A stretch of 64,000 nt of DNA, from assembly GCA_032164295.1 (NCBI GenBank), contig JAJHTX010000004.1, positions 1,550,001-1,614,000 on the forward strand. The letters run 5' to 3'. This document shows positions 47,551 through 59,396 of the stretch, piece by piece. The notes below the pieces were generated by a model, which did not search any database, was not told the origin of the DNA, and was given only the letters and a program-made list of their open reading frames with translations. Position 1 is the stretch's first letter. Every line of letters begins with the position of its first letter. The position numbers and the translations under genes were made by a program. The stretch is from Inonotus obliquus (taxonomy: Eukaryota; Basidiomycota; Agaricomycetes; Hymenochaetales; Hymenochaetaceae).

Positions 47551-47976
47551 GGTTTTGCCGTGAGGAGATCGTTAGTTCGTCGTGAGAGTGGAATTCATGG
47601 TAAGTATGGTGACATGCAGCGAAACATGAAGGATCGACGTTTTGATGGCAACATTTTTCCGCGTATTGACTGTTACCAAACGTGTCCAAATGATCGCCCT
47701 GTGTGCATTCATTTCTTCATCCAAACATCCCTCTATCTGTGTGAATAAAAGGCATATACTTAATGTTCGTTCATACATCAGTACTTGGGACTGGACCACC
47801 AAATGAGCTTCTGCGATTTTCTACAAACCAAACTTGTGTTTATCTAACAGTTACTTTGAGAATTAGAGAGTACGAAGTATCGTCCATATCATATTGAGTG
47901 AAACAATACTTGATACATCACTTCCTCGCCCATACATCAGCCCAGACTTAGTCCTCGACTATAAGCCCCGCGACTT

Positions 47977-49758
47977 TTAAGCCGGTACAATAGGGTGCCA
48001 GCTCTTGAATAACACGCTGGGATCGTACTTTCGCTTTAGCTCTCTCAGCCTAGGGTAGTTGCTCCCAAACAGTTCCGCCGAGCGATCCGGCGCTGCGAAC
48101 TCGTCGTCTGAATATTCTGTGAGTATACTAAATCATTAAGTGGAGCTCAAGACTAGCCATAGTTTCCGTATGCACGCTTCTCGGCCGCATCCGAGTCGTT
48201 CGAGAATTGGGTAACGAGTTTTGCAATGGAGCGTACCACCCCTTTACCAGCCTCTTGGTTCTCAGGGGTATTGACATCCCACATGCATGTTGTCAATGCA
48301 TTCAACTGGAACGAACGGTTGTTCAAGGCTGTCGCGTCGTTCGGAACGGCGTTGACTTTATCCAGTAAGAAATATTCACAAATAACGGCGACACGGAATG
48401 CATTGTCTGTGGATGATTCCGCGACCTTCCCTAAAAGCGCCTCTGCATCATCGGGACTCAAAGACGAAAAGGTCACACCCTTCATATAGACACATTGACC
48501 GTGATAGAGCTGCTCATTCTGTTAGATGATTGAATAAGTGGTTCCTATGCAGATTTCCTCAAGGATATTCATACCTGCATTGAATTCAGCTTTTCATATG
48601 GTATCTCGGCTGTGTGGTCCAGTGGTTCTGTTACAGTGTCAGTCCATTTGTGTAATTCTGGCCGGAATCATCTACTTACTCAGATCCAGGAATGACTTGA
48701 ACGCTTCCCTTCCTTCTTGTTCCGATCCGTTGTAGAATATGAAACAGACGGCACAGGGCTGGGTAAGGGGTGATTCAGTACAAACCCATTTCCATCTTAC
48801 AAGATGTCATTGCTTACGAGATGATCAGGCGGCGGTCCGCGGGTGAATACTTGAAGCATTCCTTCCTTAGAGGAAGGTCCCCTTCCCCACCATTCTTTGG
48901 TTACTTGTGCCAGTTGCTTGACAAGGGATGACGGGAATATGATGGGGCCGGCATAAACTGTTCTGCGTTGGTCATGCAGCTTGTAAACGAACTCTGTAAC
49001 AACACCGAAGTTACAGCCACCACCCCTAATGGCCCAGAATAGGTCGCTGTTCGACTTCTCATTAGCTGTTAAAATAGACCCATCGGCAATTACCACCGTT
49101 GCCTATCGTTCATCAGTCAAGCTTAGGGGTGGTTTGCATTCAAGTCAATGGATGATACATGCCTGAACAAGATTATCGATAGCTAAGCCATGATCGCCAG
49201 AAAGCCATCCATATCCGCCACCTAGAGTCAACCTGGAACAAATGATCAGTACAAGCACATATTGGGGTTTCATGTATGACATGACTCACCCTCCTACGCC
49301 CGTCTGGTGAGATCAATTCCCAGTCAATAATTAAGATGATATGGCAGTTCATGGAATGAATTTACATGATTGACTGTGCCGCCCACAGTTGCAAGCCCAT
49401 GTTCAATCGCCGCTTTATCAACTGTTTCCCAAACCGCTCCTCCGCCGACATAACCTAGCTTGTTCTCTGGATCGATCCTAACTCCGGCAAGATATCTTGA
49501 TAGATCGATGACGAGACCGCCTGACGAAGAGGCTCCGGCAACGTTGTGACCTCCACCTCTAACTGCGAAAGACAATTTCTCCGATTTGACAAAGCCAAGT
49601 ACTAACTTGACATCTTCCGAATCTTTGACGAATGCTACGTATTTGGCGCGTCTTTCGGCATTTGCTGCCCAGCGCGCAATAGCCTTATCATAGTCCGTAT
49701 CGGATGGGGTGAGAATATCGCCCTTGAATGCCGCCTTGAAGGTGTCGTACGCAGACAT
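47977..49758 (-). CDS. FAD-linked oxidoreductase, berberine-bridge type (VAO/PCMH), copy 1
   Basis: Flavoprotein oxidising small hydroxylated substrates; substrate unknown. Minus-strand exons: 49758-49366, 49303-49290, 49232-49163, 49102-48818, 48758-48680, 48627-48575, 48518-48158, 48116-47977; 464 residues. Seen: FAD-domain start with [12 protein letters not shown] (His expected to carry covalent FAD), [71 protein letters not shown], and the BBE C-terminal motif [18 protein letters not shown]. The second (cysteinyl) FAD anchor of BBE enzymes is not present at GGTVNHTG, so mono-covalent binding is expected. No signal peptide. Introns 3 and 7 have GC donors (gcatgt, gctagt). Confidence 0.92.
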
Positions 49759-50719
49759 TGTCGAGAGAAAGATGAATTGTAATAAGCCAGAGGACGATGT
49801 TGATGGCCTTTTATTTGATCTTCCGGTGCCCTTGTATCAAACGTTTGCTCAATTCGATGTAGATAGGTGGCGCGATAGCCGCCCTGGCAATTCCATGGTA
49901 TCCGGAGTACTATGTAGAGCATGAGAAAGGCGTTTCCTTGCTTGTAAGCATAATTCGTGGAAAAAACTTGGCGCGGGAACCCTACCTTTTGCCCAATCGT
50001 TGTTCGTGATCCTAACCAAGTATTCCGCGATCAATGTGTAAAACGAGCTGAAATTGCATCGAGCTGAGGTTGCATCGCGCTTTCTTGGCACGTTGGGTGG
50101 TTTGGGTGGAAACAACAACGACCTTTGCAACGATTACGTTATCGTTGTCATTCCACAATATTCCCTGTTTTGGGTCTGTCTTTGATTTGAACACCAACAC
50201 AGACCTGGTCTCACCACGATAGTGCAACGCCTGGCTATGTGATAGGGGTTAGCGAGCCAAGGCAGTATTTGATGCTACTGCGAGGATCCGTAACGGAACC
50301 ATCAATTAATCTTCACTTTACGGGTGTTACCTCTACTTAGGGGGTTTCTCAGTAAAGGGTTATCCCACAAGTGAATGAGCTCTGAGATGCTCCGCGCTTC
50401 TGGTCTTCAATTCGTTATGGGTGGTCGTTTGCCAAACCGATTCTTCACCGCAACTTAATACATCCGCTTCGTCTCTCAGGGCACTATCGCTTCTTGGAAC
50501 TCTTCGAATCCGCCTCGAGGCAAGGGTGAGGTTGCTATTACACACAAAGTCACTCAATTCATGTCCGCATGCTCATTCATGGGTTCAGCACAACATAGTG
50601 TGAAGTACTTAATGGTAATCGCGTATAAAAGGGGTGTCTTCTCTCAAGACTCGTTCTTGCGATTTTCCGCTCGCCTATACTCCTTTCGCGTTCACTTGGT
50701 TTCCTGAGTTCTTGAGACA
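49759..50719. other. Intergenic region between oxidoreductase copy 1 and the DUF6741-like gene
   Basis: 961 bp holding two divergent promoters. TATAAAAGGGG at about 50624, roughly 95 bp before the DUF6741-like start, is a good TATA box. No gene recognised. Confidence 0.5.
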
Positions 50720-51768
50720 ATGGCCTACACAGGATACGCGACTCCAGCTCTTACACATACTTACTCCAGCAGAAGCGGCTATCAAACGCCTCGTACGCCC
50801 GGCCCAGGCTATGATGATTATGGACGTTATCCTTACGGTGACCCTGTCTACGACGACACAACAGGTTATGCGGCAGGCTATGGCGATGTAAGCAAAGGTC
50901 CCGTCTGTTCAGATTTCAACGTTTTACAAACTTTATAGCAACAACAGCCACACTATTCTTCTGGTTACTCGTCCTACGCGACCCCACGTACTAATAGTCA
51001 CTACGGAGGTATATGACTGCGCAGTCTTTCCAGAGCCTTATCTAACCCCAGATTTTCCTCCTTCTTAGCCTACGATGACCTCGCTCTAAACAGGCGCTCC
51101 TCCTACTATGGTACAGACCTCGACTACGCTGTTCCATTCGCAGGTTCATCCTACTCTGCTGGGGCAATGACCCCTTCTCGATCACGTCACTCCTCGTTAG
51201 TATTTTCTGATCGTCCGCCGTTTCTCGGACGTCGACTAAGTACACCGCATTTTGACAGCTACGGATATGACTACGGCGGCAGAGTACCTCGTATCAAGTT
51301 CCGATCCAAGTATACGAATTCAGGCATGTCCCTTCAAGAAGCTGTCAGTGGTGTACGACCAATGGGCGGAGATACGTACAAATGGCACGATCTTCATGCG
51401 GACAGAAATGGAGAGATCTTCCTGAGGGTTGCGGTAAGTTGGCAGACATTGACTGTGAATAACTCCGCTTCGTTGTTCTAATTTTGGTCTTTTCAGTGGA
51501 CCGGGTACAGAACCATCACGTACAGAGTCCCAGTTGACTGGTACGATGGTCGTGTCAGACTCTCGTCTCTCGTAAGACGTGTGGCGAGGGCATGTATCCA
51601 CTACTTACAGGTAAATCGATGCTTCAACGGCTTCAGAAACATCAAGCTAATCAACCTCACTTATAGTCGAACGCCATCGCAATGCCTTGGGATCAAGTGA
51701 AAATACAAGCCATCGAGGAAATCATGCATGGAACGTGGCAGCCCCAACTCACTGTGAAGCAGTGGTGA
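50720..51768 (+). CDS. DUF6741-like conserved fungal protein
   Basis: Exons 50720-50887, 50939-51008, 51069-51433, 51497-51610, 51667-51768; 272 residues. N-terminal half is Tyr/Gly/Ser-rich and repetitive (many GY and SSY words), as in disordered, assembly-prone regions. The C-terminal half, from about residue 150, looks folded: RIKFRSKYTNSGMSLQEAVS, YKWHDLHADRNGEIFLRVAW, GYRTITYRVPVDWYDGRV, LVRRVARACIHYLQ, and an end with GTWQPQL. This matches my memory of a domain of unknown function common in mushroom-forming fungi (named DUF6741 in Pfam, from memory). Role unknown. All introns are GT-AG. Confidence 0.82.
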
Positions 51769-52839
51769 AGGGTGTACAGTAGTTTCTCAAGGACACGACG
51801 TGGAGGGGCAAAAGGGTTCCTCCACTTATTCATCAAGTCTTCATACTTTCCATGCCGTTTTGTTGTGTTGTTCCGCCCTCCTTTGTCACTGACACATCAT
51901 CTCCTGTCTTTTGCACACGTACGTTCCACATCTTACCTGCACGTATCTATTAGCTTTGCATTAATGAAATAGCCTCACACTTTCCATGTCCACCCCCTGT
52001 TGTAACACCACCTGTACCTATACTGTACTATTGTCTGGTGTCATGATACTACACTTATTCTTCTACTTGTGGCTCGATGCGCGCAAGTATCTAAGTGAGT
52101 TTGAATTGGCGGTGCAAATGATTGGCTTCAGGTGGAATCAATTGTTTAATTAAATTACGTATAGTTAGATGGTACTCGTCAGCTGGCAACAGGAAGAATC
52201 CAAGCACTGCACTGGAGATACCTACGGAGAATAAGAATCAAACCTTAATCGTATTGGGTCGAACACGAGGGGGTCATATCTATTCTCGAATAACTAATGC
52301 CGAACAATTCCAACTTCTCCCAGAAATACACTGGTCATCTGCAACAAAAACTCACAAAAGACACCAGAGTGGTAGAAGCATTGCAGATAAGATGGGGTAC
52401 AACCGGCATTACATTCAGAATATCTAACAATTAAGTAAACGAATCCGGAAGATAGTAATTACACACACCATATTCTGAGGCTGGGGAGGGGAGGGGTCGC
52501 CGTATAAGATAGAGAAGAACATGATCATGCCAATGCAGAGATTCGTTAGATGCTAGATAGATGCAACGGTATTACAAAAGTCCGAGGGTAATGATGTAGG
52601 TCCATAAAGTGTGGGTATAGAAAGTGAATGAAAGCATTGAGCATGGGATGGAACAGTGAAAGTTGCTGGGTATACATAAACCCAGTCATCTGACGGGTCT
52701 CGTGAAGCCATCGCCGCCACAGTCAAGTTAAAGCGGCAACCAAGCATAAAAAGAGAGAGAGATCAAGAAAGAGAAAGAGAAACTGAATCTCTGACTCTGA
52801 GATATCAACTCATCCAAGCTCAATTACGCGCGCACATAA
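51769..52839. other. 1.1 kb without a recognisable gene
   Basis: Convergent ends of the DUF6741-like gene and the small gene to its right. Short open frames only. A purine-rich run (GA repeats) near 52750-52790. Confidence 0.5.
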
Positions 52840-53203
52840 TCACGAGAGCAAAACACTTCTCCGTTTCGAAGCCGCATTAAACCGCGCATTATTGATAAGG
52901 ACGAATCCATCAGGTAACACGGATGCGCGTTCGGGTTTACGCGTTGCTCGTGATACCCGTTTCCAGACTCTTCGGATATATCTGATATAGAGCGAGCCGA
53001 CTGGGTATGAGGATGATCTGGGATGGGTTCTGGGCAACGTTTCCATTGTTAGATGCTGAACTTCCGCGGACTCGGAAATGGTATGAGACGTACTTCATCG
53101 GAGTCATGGAGCGGAAGGAAGGGTCTTGAAAGTAGCTATACGCCGTCGTGTTCGAGGAGTAAGATGAACGTGCAGACGCGTCGGAGTAAGCAATAGCGGC
53201 CAT
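52840..53203 (-). CDS. Small basic protein, function unknown
   Basis: Minus-strand exons 53203-53094 and 53029-52840 with a 64 bp GT-AG intron; 99 residues. N-terminus Ala/Ser/Tyr-rich (DASARSSYSSNTTAYSYF), then a basic part RRVWKRVSRATRKPERASVL followed by PDGFVLINNARFNAASKRR. Splicing at AA/gtacgt was preferred because it gives this longer basic frame; a phase-0 alternative ends in a shorter, less ordered tail. No known domain. It lies inside the oxidoreductase cluster, but nothing links them functionally. Confidence 0.6.
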
Positions 53204-53878
53204 GATTGGAATTATCAGAGTAGCAGAAAGGTGTTGAGAAAGTTAAGAGGTTAGAACGTCAAGGAAGGATATATGTACGGAGCAATCGTTCCAGACGAGT
53301 GATTACAGTCCAAAAGAGAGTGGACGATGGTCTAGTTAAATAGTAACGACTTGCGGGAGGGAAGAATCAGGTGGGTCGGAAGGATCCAACACGGGGTGGT
53401 TCGTCTTAAGCATTCCAATGACCAACTGCTTATATACACCGTAGAAGCCAGCTGCGCAACCTGATGAAACAATTGTAAAGACGGCGCCGCTCTGTTTCCA
53501 CAAGCACAGGAAGGTTAAAGAAGTCCATTATTGTTCTCTTCCGCACTGAGGGTATCTACATCGATCTCCATAAGCAGCGAGAAAAAGAATAAGAGAAGGT
53601 CCTTAAAGCACTTGGCTAGATCCTGAGGGATGCTTCTCGTGTCTCCAGGGTTCAATGGGATGGACGCAAGGAGTACAAAGAGAGGTGTTGTATTCCTACA
53701 AGAAAGGAAAGAGCACCAAACAGTGCGCAAACAGTGCGTGGTAAAACGCTAATCCTGGATCTGCGATCGGAACAAATCTAGTAAATCTAGTCATTAGCTT
53801 CAGACTTCAGAGTTTTTCAGGACAGCAACAATAACTATACCTAAGTAAACGCAGATCCAACAAAGCAGCACTATTAGC
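53204..53878. other. Intergenic region before the oxidoreductase pseudogene
   Basis: 675 bp with short open frames only (for example 53515-53730, minus). No supported gene. Confidence 0.5.
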
Positions 53879-54960
53879 CTACAGTGGCACGATCTGGATC
53901 CAATAAGAGAACAGTATATCTGGGTCATACTTTTTCTTAATTTGCTGTAGCTTGGAATAATTGTTGCCAAATATTCTGCGAGATCTGTCCGTGGTCAGAT
54001 TCTCGTCTCCAACTACATAGGTGAAACCCCAAGTAAGCTTCCCCATGACAAAAAAGACACCGGGCAAGTTGAAACGCACTATAATTGTCATAGACTTTAA
54101 CGGGACTCGACTCTTTGACTTGTTCCGCTTCCGTTAGGACATCTATCAATGCATGTGTAGCCTCTTTTCCGCGCAAGGCAGCTTCCGGTGATTCATTAGT
54201 CCACAAAGTGATGGTGAAAATGCCACTCTCCGTTCCGCGTAGGTTAAGTGCCATCGCGCCACCTGTAGCACCCCTGGAAGTAGTAATTCAGCCCATGAGG
54301 AACGTCCGAATTTTGAAGAGCATTCATTTGCTCATGCGGAATTTCTCTGGTGGTATCATCGGGGTCTAGAAGTCGTTCGGTCATAGAGCAAAATCGCAGA
54401 AAACCTCATACGGAGTTCCAGGAAGGGTTTGAATATTTTTCCTCTTCCTCTATGCCGCAGCTATAGAACAGAACAATATGAACAACTGGGTAGAACAAAG
54501 CCCCGTCAGTCCTCATCGACAACCTTCACAGCTCCACAAAAGACACACCTAACAAGACGGGAAAGGCCGCCGTGTGGTGACCTGTAACAAACACGCATTC
54601 GGGTCCGACTTCCTCTTCCACCACTAGGCCATTACCTCAAGGAACTGGTCGACCAGATGCTGCAGATAGACCAAGATGCCTAAAATACAATTGCACGTTG
54701 TTCGTGGAGTCGCAAGGCGAACTCAATGCAAATACCAAAGTTACATCCTATTCCACAGAATAAGTCGTTGTTCTCTCTCTCGTCAGTGATTATGATGGAA
54801 CCGTCCGTCAAAAGCGTTGTTGCCCAGTATGCTCCGTTTATGTATCAGTGCTCAAAGGAGTGTTGAGTTTGATCAAGGGACAATTAACACTTGTCCCAGT
54901 GAGGCATGCAATACATCAGCTTATCATAAAGAAACGATAGTCAGCATAAATCACTCACCA
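53879..54960 (-). pseudogene. Decayed berberine-bridge-type oxidoreductase (copy 2)
   Basis: Same strand and family as copies 1 and 3. Recognisable relics in order: an exon-4 remnant near 54690-54830 reading CNFGICIEFALRLHEQRA but with the GGG of the flavin loop missing and an in-frame stop soon after; a long stretch with several stops; an exon-7 remnant near 54080-54260 (ALNLRG, LRGKEATHALIDVL); and the C-terminal exon ending KKKYDPDILFSYW with its stop at 53879. The first exon with the FAD-binding His loop is absent. It is closer to copy 3 than to copy 1. Clearly non-functional as a full enzyme. Confidence 0.85.
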
Positions 54961-55132
54961 TAATGTAGACTGAGGATACTTTTGCTTTCGGAGTTTAAAG
55001 ATAAGTGGAATCAAAGAATACTTCACATAAAAGCCGAACCGATTGTACAAATACACGTGGTGATCCGAAAAGTATTGGTCAAAGAAGGTCAGTGGTCATA
55101 GAGAATAGAATCAGCCCTGTGTGTTCGTCCGT

Positions 55133-56897
55133 CTACATCGGTACAATTTGGAACCAATTAGAAAATAGCATGTCCGGATCGTATTTCTTCTTGATGTGTT
55201 GCAGCCGAGGATAATTATCGCCAAACAATCTCTGTGCTCTGTTTGAGCAGAGCTTATCCTCTCCAACTAATCACGAAATACAGTCAACAAAGTTAGTACC
55301 AAGAGGTGTAAGTTTGAATGGACACATACCATAATTTCCGTAGGCCCTTACGCACCTCGATGCTTCAGGTCTTCCTTCTGCGATAGCAATGATATCCGTT
55401 AGTGCGTACGCGGCTTCCTTTCCGCGTACAGCAGCTTCCTGAGAATCTTGATCCCATGCGGCGATGCACAAAATGTTACTGTCTAGTCCGCGTAGGTTGA
55501 ATGCCGTCGCGTTGCTCGCGACACTGTTGATCTTCTGAAGCGGGAAGAGCTCAAAAATGAGAGTTACCACAAGGTCCTCCGAGGATACTTGGCACATGCG
55601 CTCAAACACCTGGTCAAGAATGAATCTGGGCCCAAGCATATTGAAGGGAGTCCCCTACCGCTCTTGCTACTGTAGGAGAATAATTACGCTGGATGGCGCC
55701 ACGCATATAATAATTTCGGCCATGTGGAACATTAGGGTTCTGAACGGCATTTACTTGCTCATAAGGCATTTCTCTTGTCAAGTCTATCGGGCCTAATAAT
55801 ATGAAGCAGAGTTAGATCGGAGAACAGCAAAGACTAGGCTTTCGCACCGAGATCGAGGAACTCTTTGAATGCTTCCCTGCCTTCTTCCTCCGGACCGTTG
55901 TAGAAAGGAATGACTACAACACAAGGCTGCGGAGTGTTTAACATTGAATTGATGCACTAAATACACTTGAAAAACTAACCATAAAGTCTGGAGGTGGTCC
56001 TCGGGTGATCACTTGAAGCATGCAAGATTTATGGTCGAAGTTGCTCTCCGACCACTTCGCAGTGATTTCGACGAGATTGTCGACCAGGGGGGGTGGATAA
56101 ATGAGGACCCCAGAATACACGGTTGGCCGCTGTTCGTGAAGTCGAAAAACGAATTCAATGCAAATTCCGAAGTTACAACCGCCGCCACGAATGGCCCAGA
56201 AAAGGTCACTGTTCTCGTCTTCAGAAGCTGTAATGATTGAGCCATCTGCCGTGACCATGGTCGCCTGTTATGAGAGTTAGCTCAGCTCACTCTGGATTCG
56301 AATGCTTTCCGCTCACTTGCACCAGATTATCAATAGCAAGTCCATGAGCGGCAGAAAGCCATCCAAATCCTCCACCTAACGTAAGGCTTGGCTATGTCAA
56401 TGTCGGATCCAACAGACTCATTGATTCGACTTACCCGCCCACTCCAGTCTTTACGACGGAATCTCATCAGAAAACTAGCTAATGAAATGCACGATTATAC
56501 TGACATGATTAACTGTTCCTGCTACTGTCGCGAGGTCGTATTTGATCGCGGTCTCATCGACAGTCTTCCAAAGTGCACCTCCGCCGACATAGGCGAGTTT
56601 CTCTTCTGGCTCGACGTGACATTCATTGATGTACCTCGACAAGTCAATGACGATCCCTTCGGATGATGAGGAACCTGCAGGGTTATGTCCACCACCGCGA
56701 ACGGCCAGAGGTAGACCTGACTCCCGGGCGTATCGGACCGCAAGAGACGCGTCGTACGCGTCCTTGACAAACGCGACTATTTTTGCGTGTTTAACCGCAT
56801 TCTTTGCCCAACGTTGGATAGCTTCCTCGTAGTCGGGATGGCCAGGGGTGACGAGGTCACCCTTAAAGTTCGCCTTGAGAGCGTCAAAGCTGGACAT
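55133..56897 (-). CDS. FAD-linked oxidoreductase, berberine-bridge type (VAO/PCMH), copy 3
   Basis: Minus-strand exons: 56897-56505, 56448-56435, 56386-56317, 56264-55980, 55926-55848, 55792-55659, 55609-55330, 55266-55133; 462 residues. Same architecture as copy 1, with identical lengths for exons 1-5 (393, 14, 70, 285, 79 nt). Seen: [70 protein letters not shown], and C-terminal NYPRLQHIKKKYDPDMLF. The intron of copy 1 after MQ is absent here, and copy 3 has its own intron (55610-55658) further on. Its intron 3 has a normal GT donor where copy 1 uses GC. Substrate unknown. Confidence 0.92.
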
Positions 56898-57686
56898 TGC
56901 GAATATAAGAGAACATTTCGAGATTGGAGCATGGACGACCATATTGTTGAGGATGAGATGATGGTGAGTAGTAAAGGGAGAAACTGGCCGAGATACGACT
57001 GCATATGTCTGGCGGCGATTTTGAGGTGCATACAGTCACAGATGATGAGAGTGTGTTCAATCTTGCATCGTGCTATGTCTGAATATGTCCCACAGAATGC
57101 CCATTTCTAGTAAAACAAGGTTCGTCTTTGACACAGATGTCCAATCAACGGCTTTGAAAAAGACTTTTGGAAATTCCTCGCCGATAGCGTTATATAGAAG
57201 ACATAAATGAGTAGTTCTGTGACATGGAATAGCAGGAGAACATTACCGTAAATAGGAAGTAAAAGTTACGAGATCGCGGGAGGAACGAGGCGTCACTTTG
57301 TCACTTTGGCCGATTTTCCGCCCTCGCATAAAATAATTGAATTACACTTCTCGGCTTGTAGCCGTGCAACGTGCCTCGGCTTGTATCGCCTCGTGTTCTG
57401 CTCGCTGCCAGTCCTATAGCCTCCCTCAAAACATCCCATCCTTCGTTTTCAACTTCCACCACTATCAGCTGCGTCGTCTGTCGTCGACCAGGTAAGTTCG
57501 ATTTTTAGCCCTGGCGGAAATCAGGTCAGGGCTCAAGATCCCCATTCGTCTAATAACCCAGCGCACTTTTCTCTTAGCTTCTCATCCTTTTTTCATCTTC
57601 CACGACCGCCGACGTTCATCTCGTCTAGCTTCCTATATATCCAGTTTCTTCTACTGTTTTATTTTTGAATTGTGCCGGCATTCGAA
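56898..57686. other. Divergent intergenic region between oxidoreductase copy 3 and the CBM48 protein
   Basis: 789 bp. From about 57420 it is rich in C/T, typical of a fungal leader for the gene at 57687; a leader intron is possible (GTAAGT at 57492). No gene recognised. Confidence 0.45.
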
Positions 57687-58843
57687 ATGACAGACACGTA
57701 CAGCCTCACTTTTAACTGGTACGCTTCATTTCGCTTCCTTTTCATTTTTATGGCATCCATTTCCCTGACTGTGATCTGCGTATAGGCCTCATTCGGACCC
57801 ACAGTCTGTTATAGTCTCAGGGACTTTCGACAATGTGCGCGTACTTTCGTTTGTTATTCTGTTCATCATGCATATCGGACTTATCATTCGAATTACTAGT
57901 GGAGCTCTTCTGTTCACCTCCGGCGAACAGAATCTGGATTCACCAGCTCAGTGGCGGTTCCATGGGATAGCAAGATCTTGTACAAGTTCATCGTCGATGG
58001 CAACTGGGTAACTCACCCAAATCAACCAACGGAGACTGATGGCTCGGGATTTGTAAATAACGTCGTCAACACTCCAACGAAACCAGCACCAGCACCAGCA
58101 CCAGCACCTCAGCCTCCCAAGCCAGAAGTGGCGGCTTCTGAAGAAACCAAGAGGGAAGTGGTGGATGAAGAACATCTGGAGAAGGTACTTCTTACCGTCG
58201 AAAGTTACGAATGACAGCTTGAAGCTGATTGGTATTGAAGATCGACGAAGCACCCGTCGAAGTGGCTCCCGACAAACCAGTTCCGATTCAACCTATCGTC
58301 GATGGCAGCACCGACACTACGGTAAGAAACCTTTAATTTCCTCCAACCAATTCTAACTAGCTCAAATTTCAATTTATATCGTCGTTGATGTAGTCCGCGG
58401 CGAAACCTGTCGCCACCGAAACTGAAGCGTCAACTCACGAAGCAGTTCCAGCGCCAACGCTGGAGACAATCCAAGAACCAGAGGCGGTACCAGCGGCAGC
58501 ACCAGAACCATTAACGCCACCACAGAAGAAGTCCGATCTCCCAGCTCTAGCACCCGTAACACCCATCAAAACAGACTACACAGGTCATGGACACGCTCGC
58601 ACTTCAACAGGCACCTCGACAGCCCCGTCCTCCTCTGCTCCTTCCACACCTAAAACCCAAATGACATTCCCCGCTATCGAGGGAGAAACTACGGATAGCC
58701 CTGATAGTACGAACGGTAAACGTAAGAAACGGTTGTCATTTATCGATCGAGTCAAGGCTGCCATCGGGAGTCCAAAGCGTCACGGAAGGAAACATGGAGA
58801 GGCTAGGAGTGCTTCACCTTCGCCAAAGAAGAGTGGGAAGTAG
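57687..58843 (+). CDS. CBM48 (AMPK-beta-like glycogen-binding) protein, Crp1/Mdg1 type
   Basis: Exons 57687-57718, 57786-57834, 57900-58184, 58241-58321, 58394-58843; 298 residues. The N-terminal ~85 residues form the AMPK-type carbohydrate-binding module: YSLTFNWPHSDPQSVIVSGTF, DNWSSSVHL, SVAVPWDSKILYKFIVDGNW with the aromatic residues expected to stack on sugars, and HPNQPTETDGSGFVNNV. After it comes an Ala-Pro repeat (PAPAPAPAP), then a Pro/Glu/Ala-rich disordered part and a basic tail (KRKKRLSFIDRVKAAIGSPKRH). The kinase-binding part of true AMPK beta subunits is absent, so it is closer to yeast Crp1/Mdg1. Exact role unknown. All introns are GT-AG. Confidence 0.87.
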
Positions 58844-59396
58844 TCACTTTCTATCGCCCCTAGTTTGCGAATCAGTCAATTCTGTTCTATTTGTTTCGCC
58901 CATCTCTATTGTTTTCCTTCTGTTGTGTCGCTGTCAGTGTTTGTTTTTGTACCCGTGTTCGATTCATGCGTGGTTTCTTCGCGATACGATCTTGTTCCTC
59001 CAGGTGTCCTTGCTTGCTTATGAAACTATTAACCTTGCGATACGAAATTCTCTTATGCCCTTCATGCTTTCATGACTGTTTTGCTCACTGATGCTTCCGA
59101 CGGTTATGGTCTCCATCTTTCTTCCTATTTCATAGACTAATATTTCTCCCCTCGTTTCCTCTCTTCAAGCCCGGTTGTCCATTTCAGTTGTAAGTTTATT
59201 TGCTTCCTTCTCATTATGTGCAGATAGCTATGTATTTATCAGTTCTGTGCGATACATCAATTCCTTCTTGATTACATTCCGTCGGAAATCAGAGTTCTCT
59301 TTGGAAAGCCCGTTTCCGATGTGCATCCAGCTCTCACAATCACTTCGGATTGACTTCGAGAACAATCCCTATGCAATGGTAGTTAGTTTCGTTATA
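58844..59396. other. Convergent intergenic region between CBM48 gene and HBS1
   Basis: 553 bp, T-rich on the plus strand. 3-prime ends of both genes; nothing else recognised. Confidence 0.5.

Noticed and set aside
54085..54960. A third intact oxidoreductase gene
   Set aside because: Several stops between the relics, loss of the flavin-loop glycines and no first exon; it is a pseudogene.
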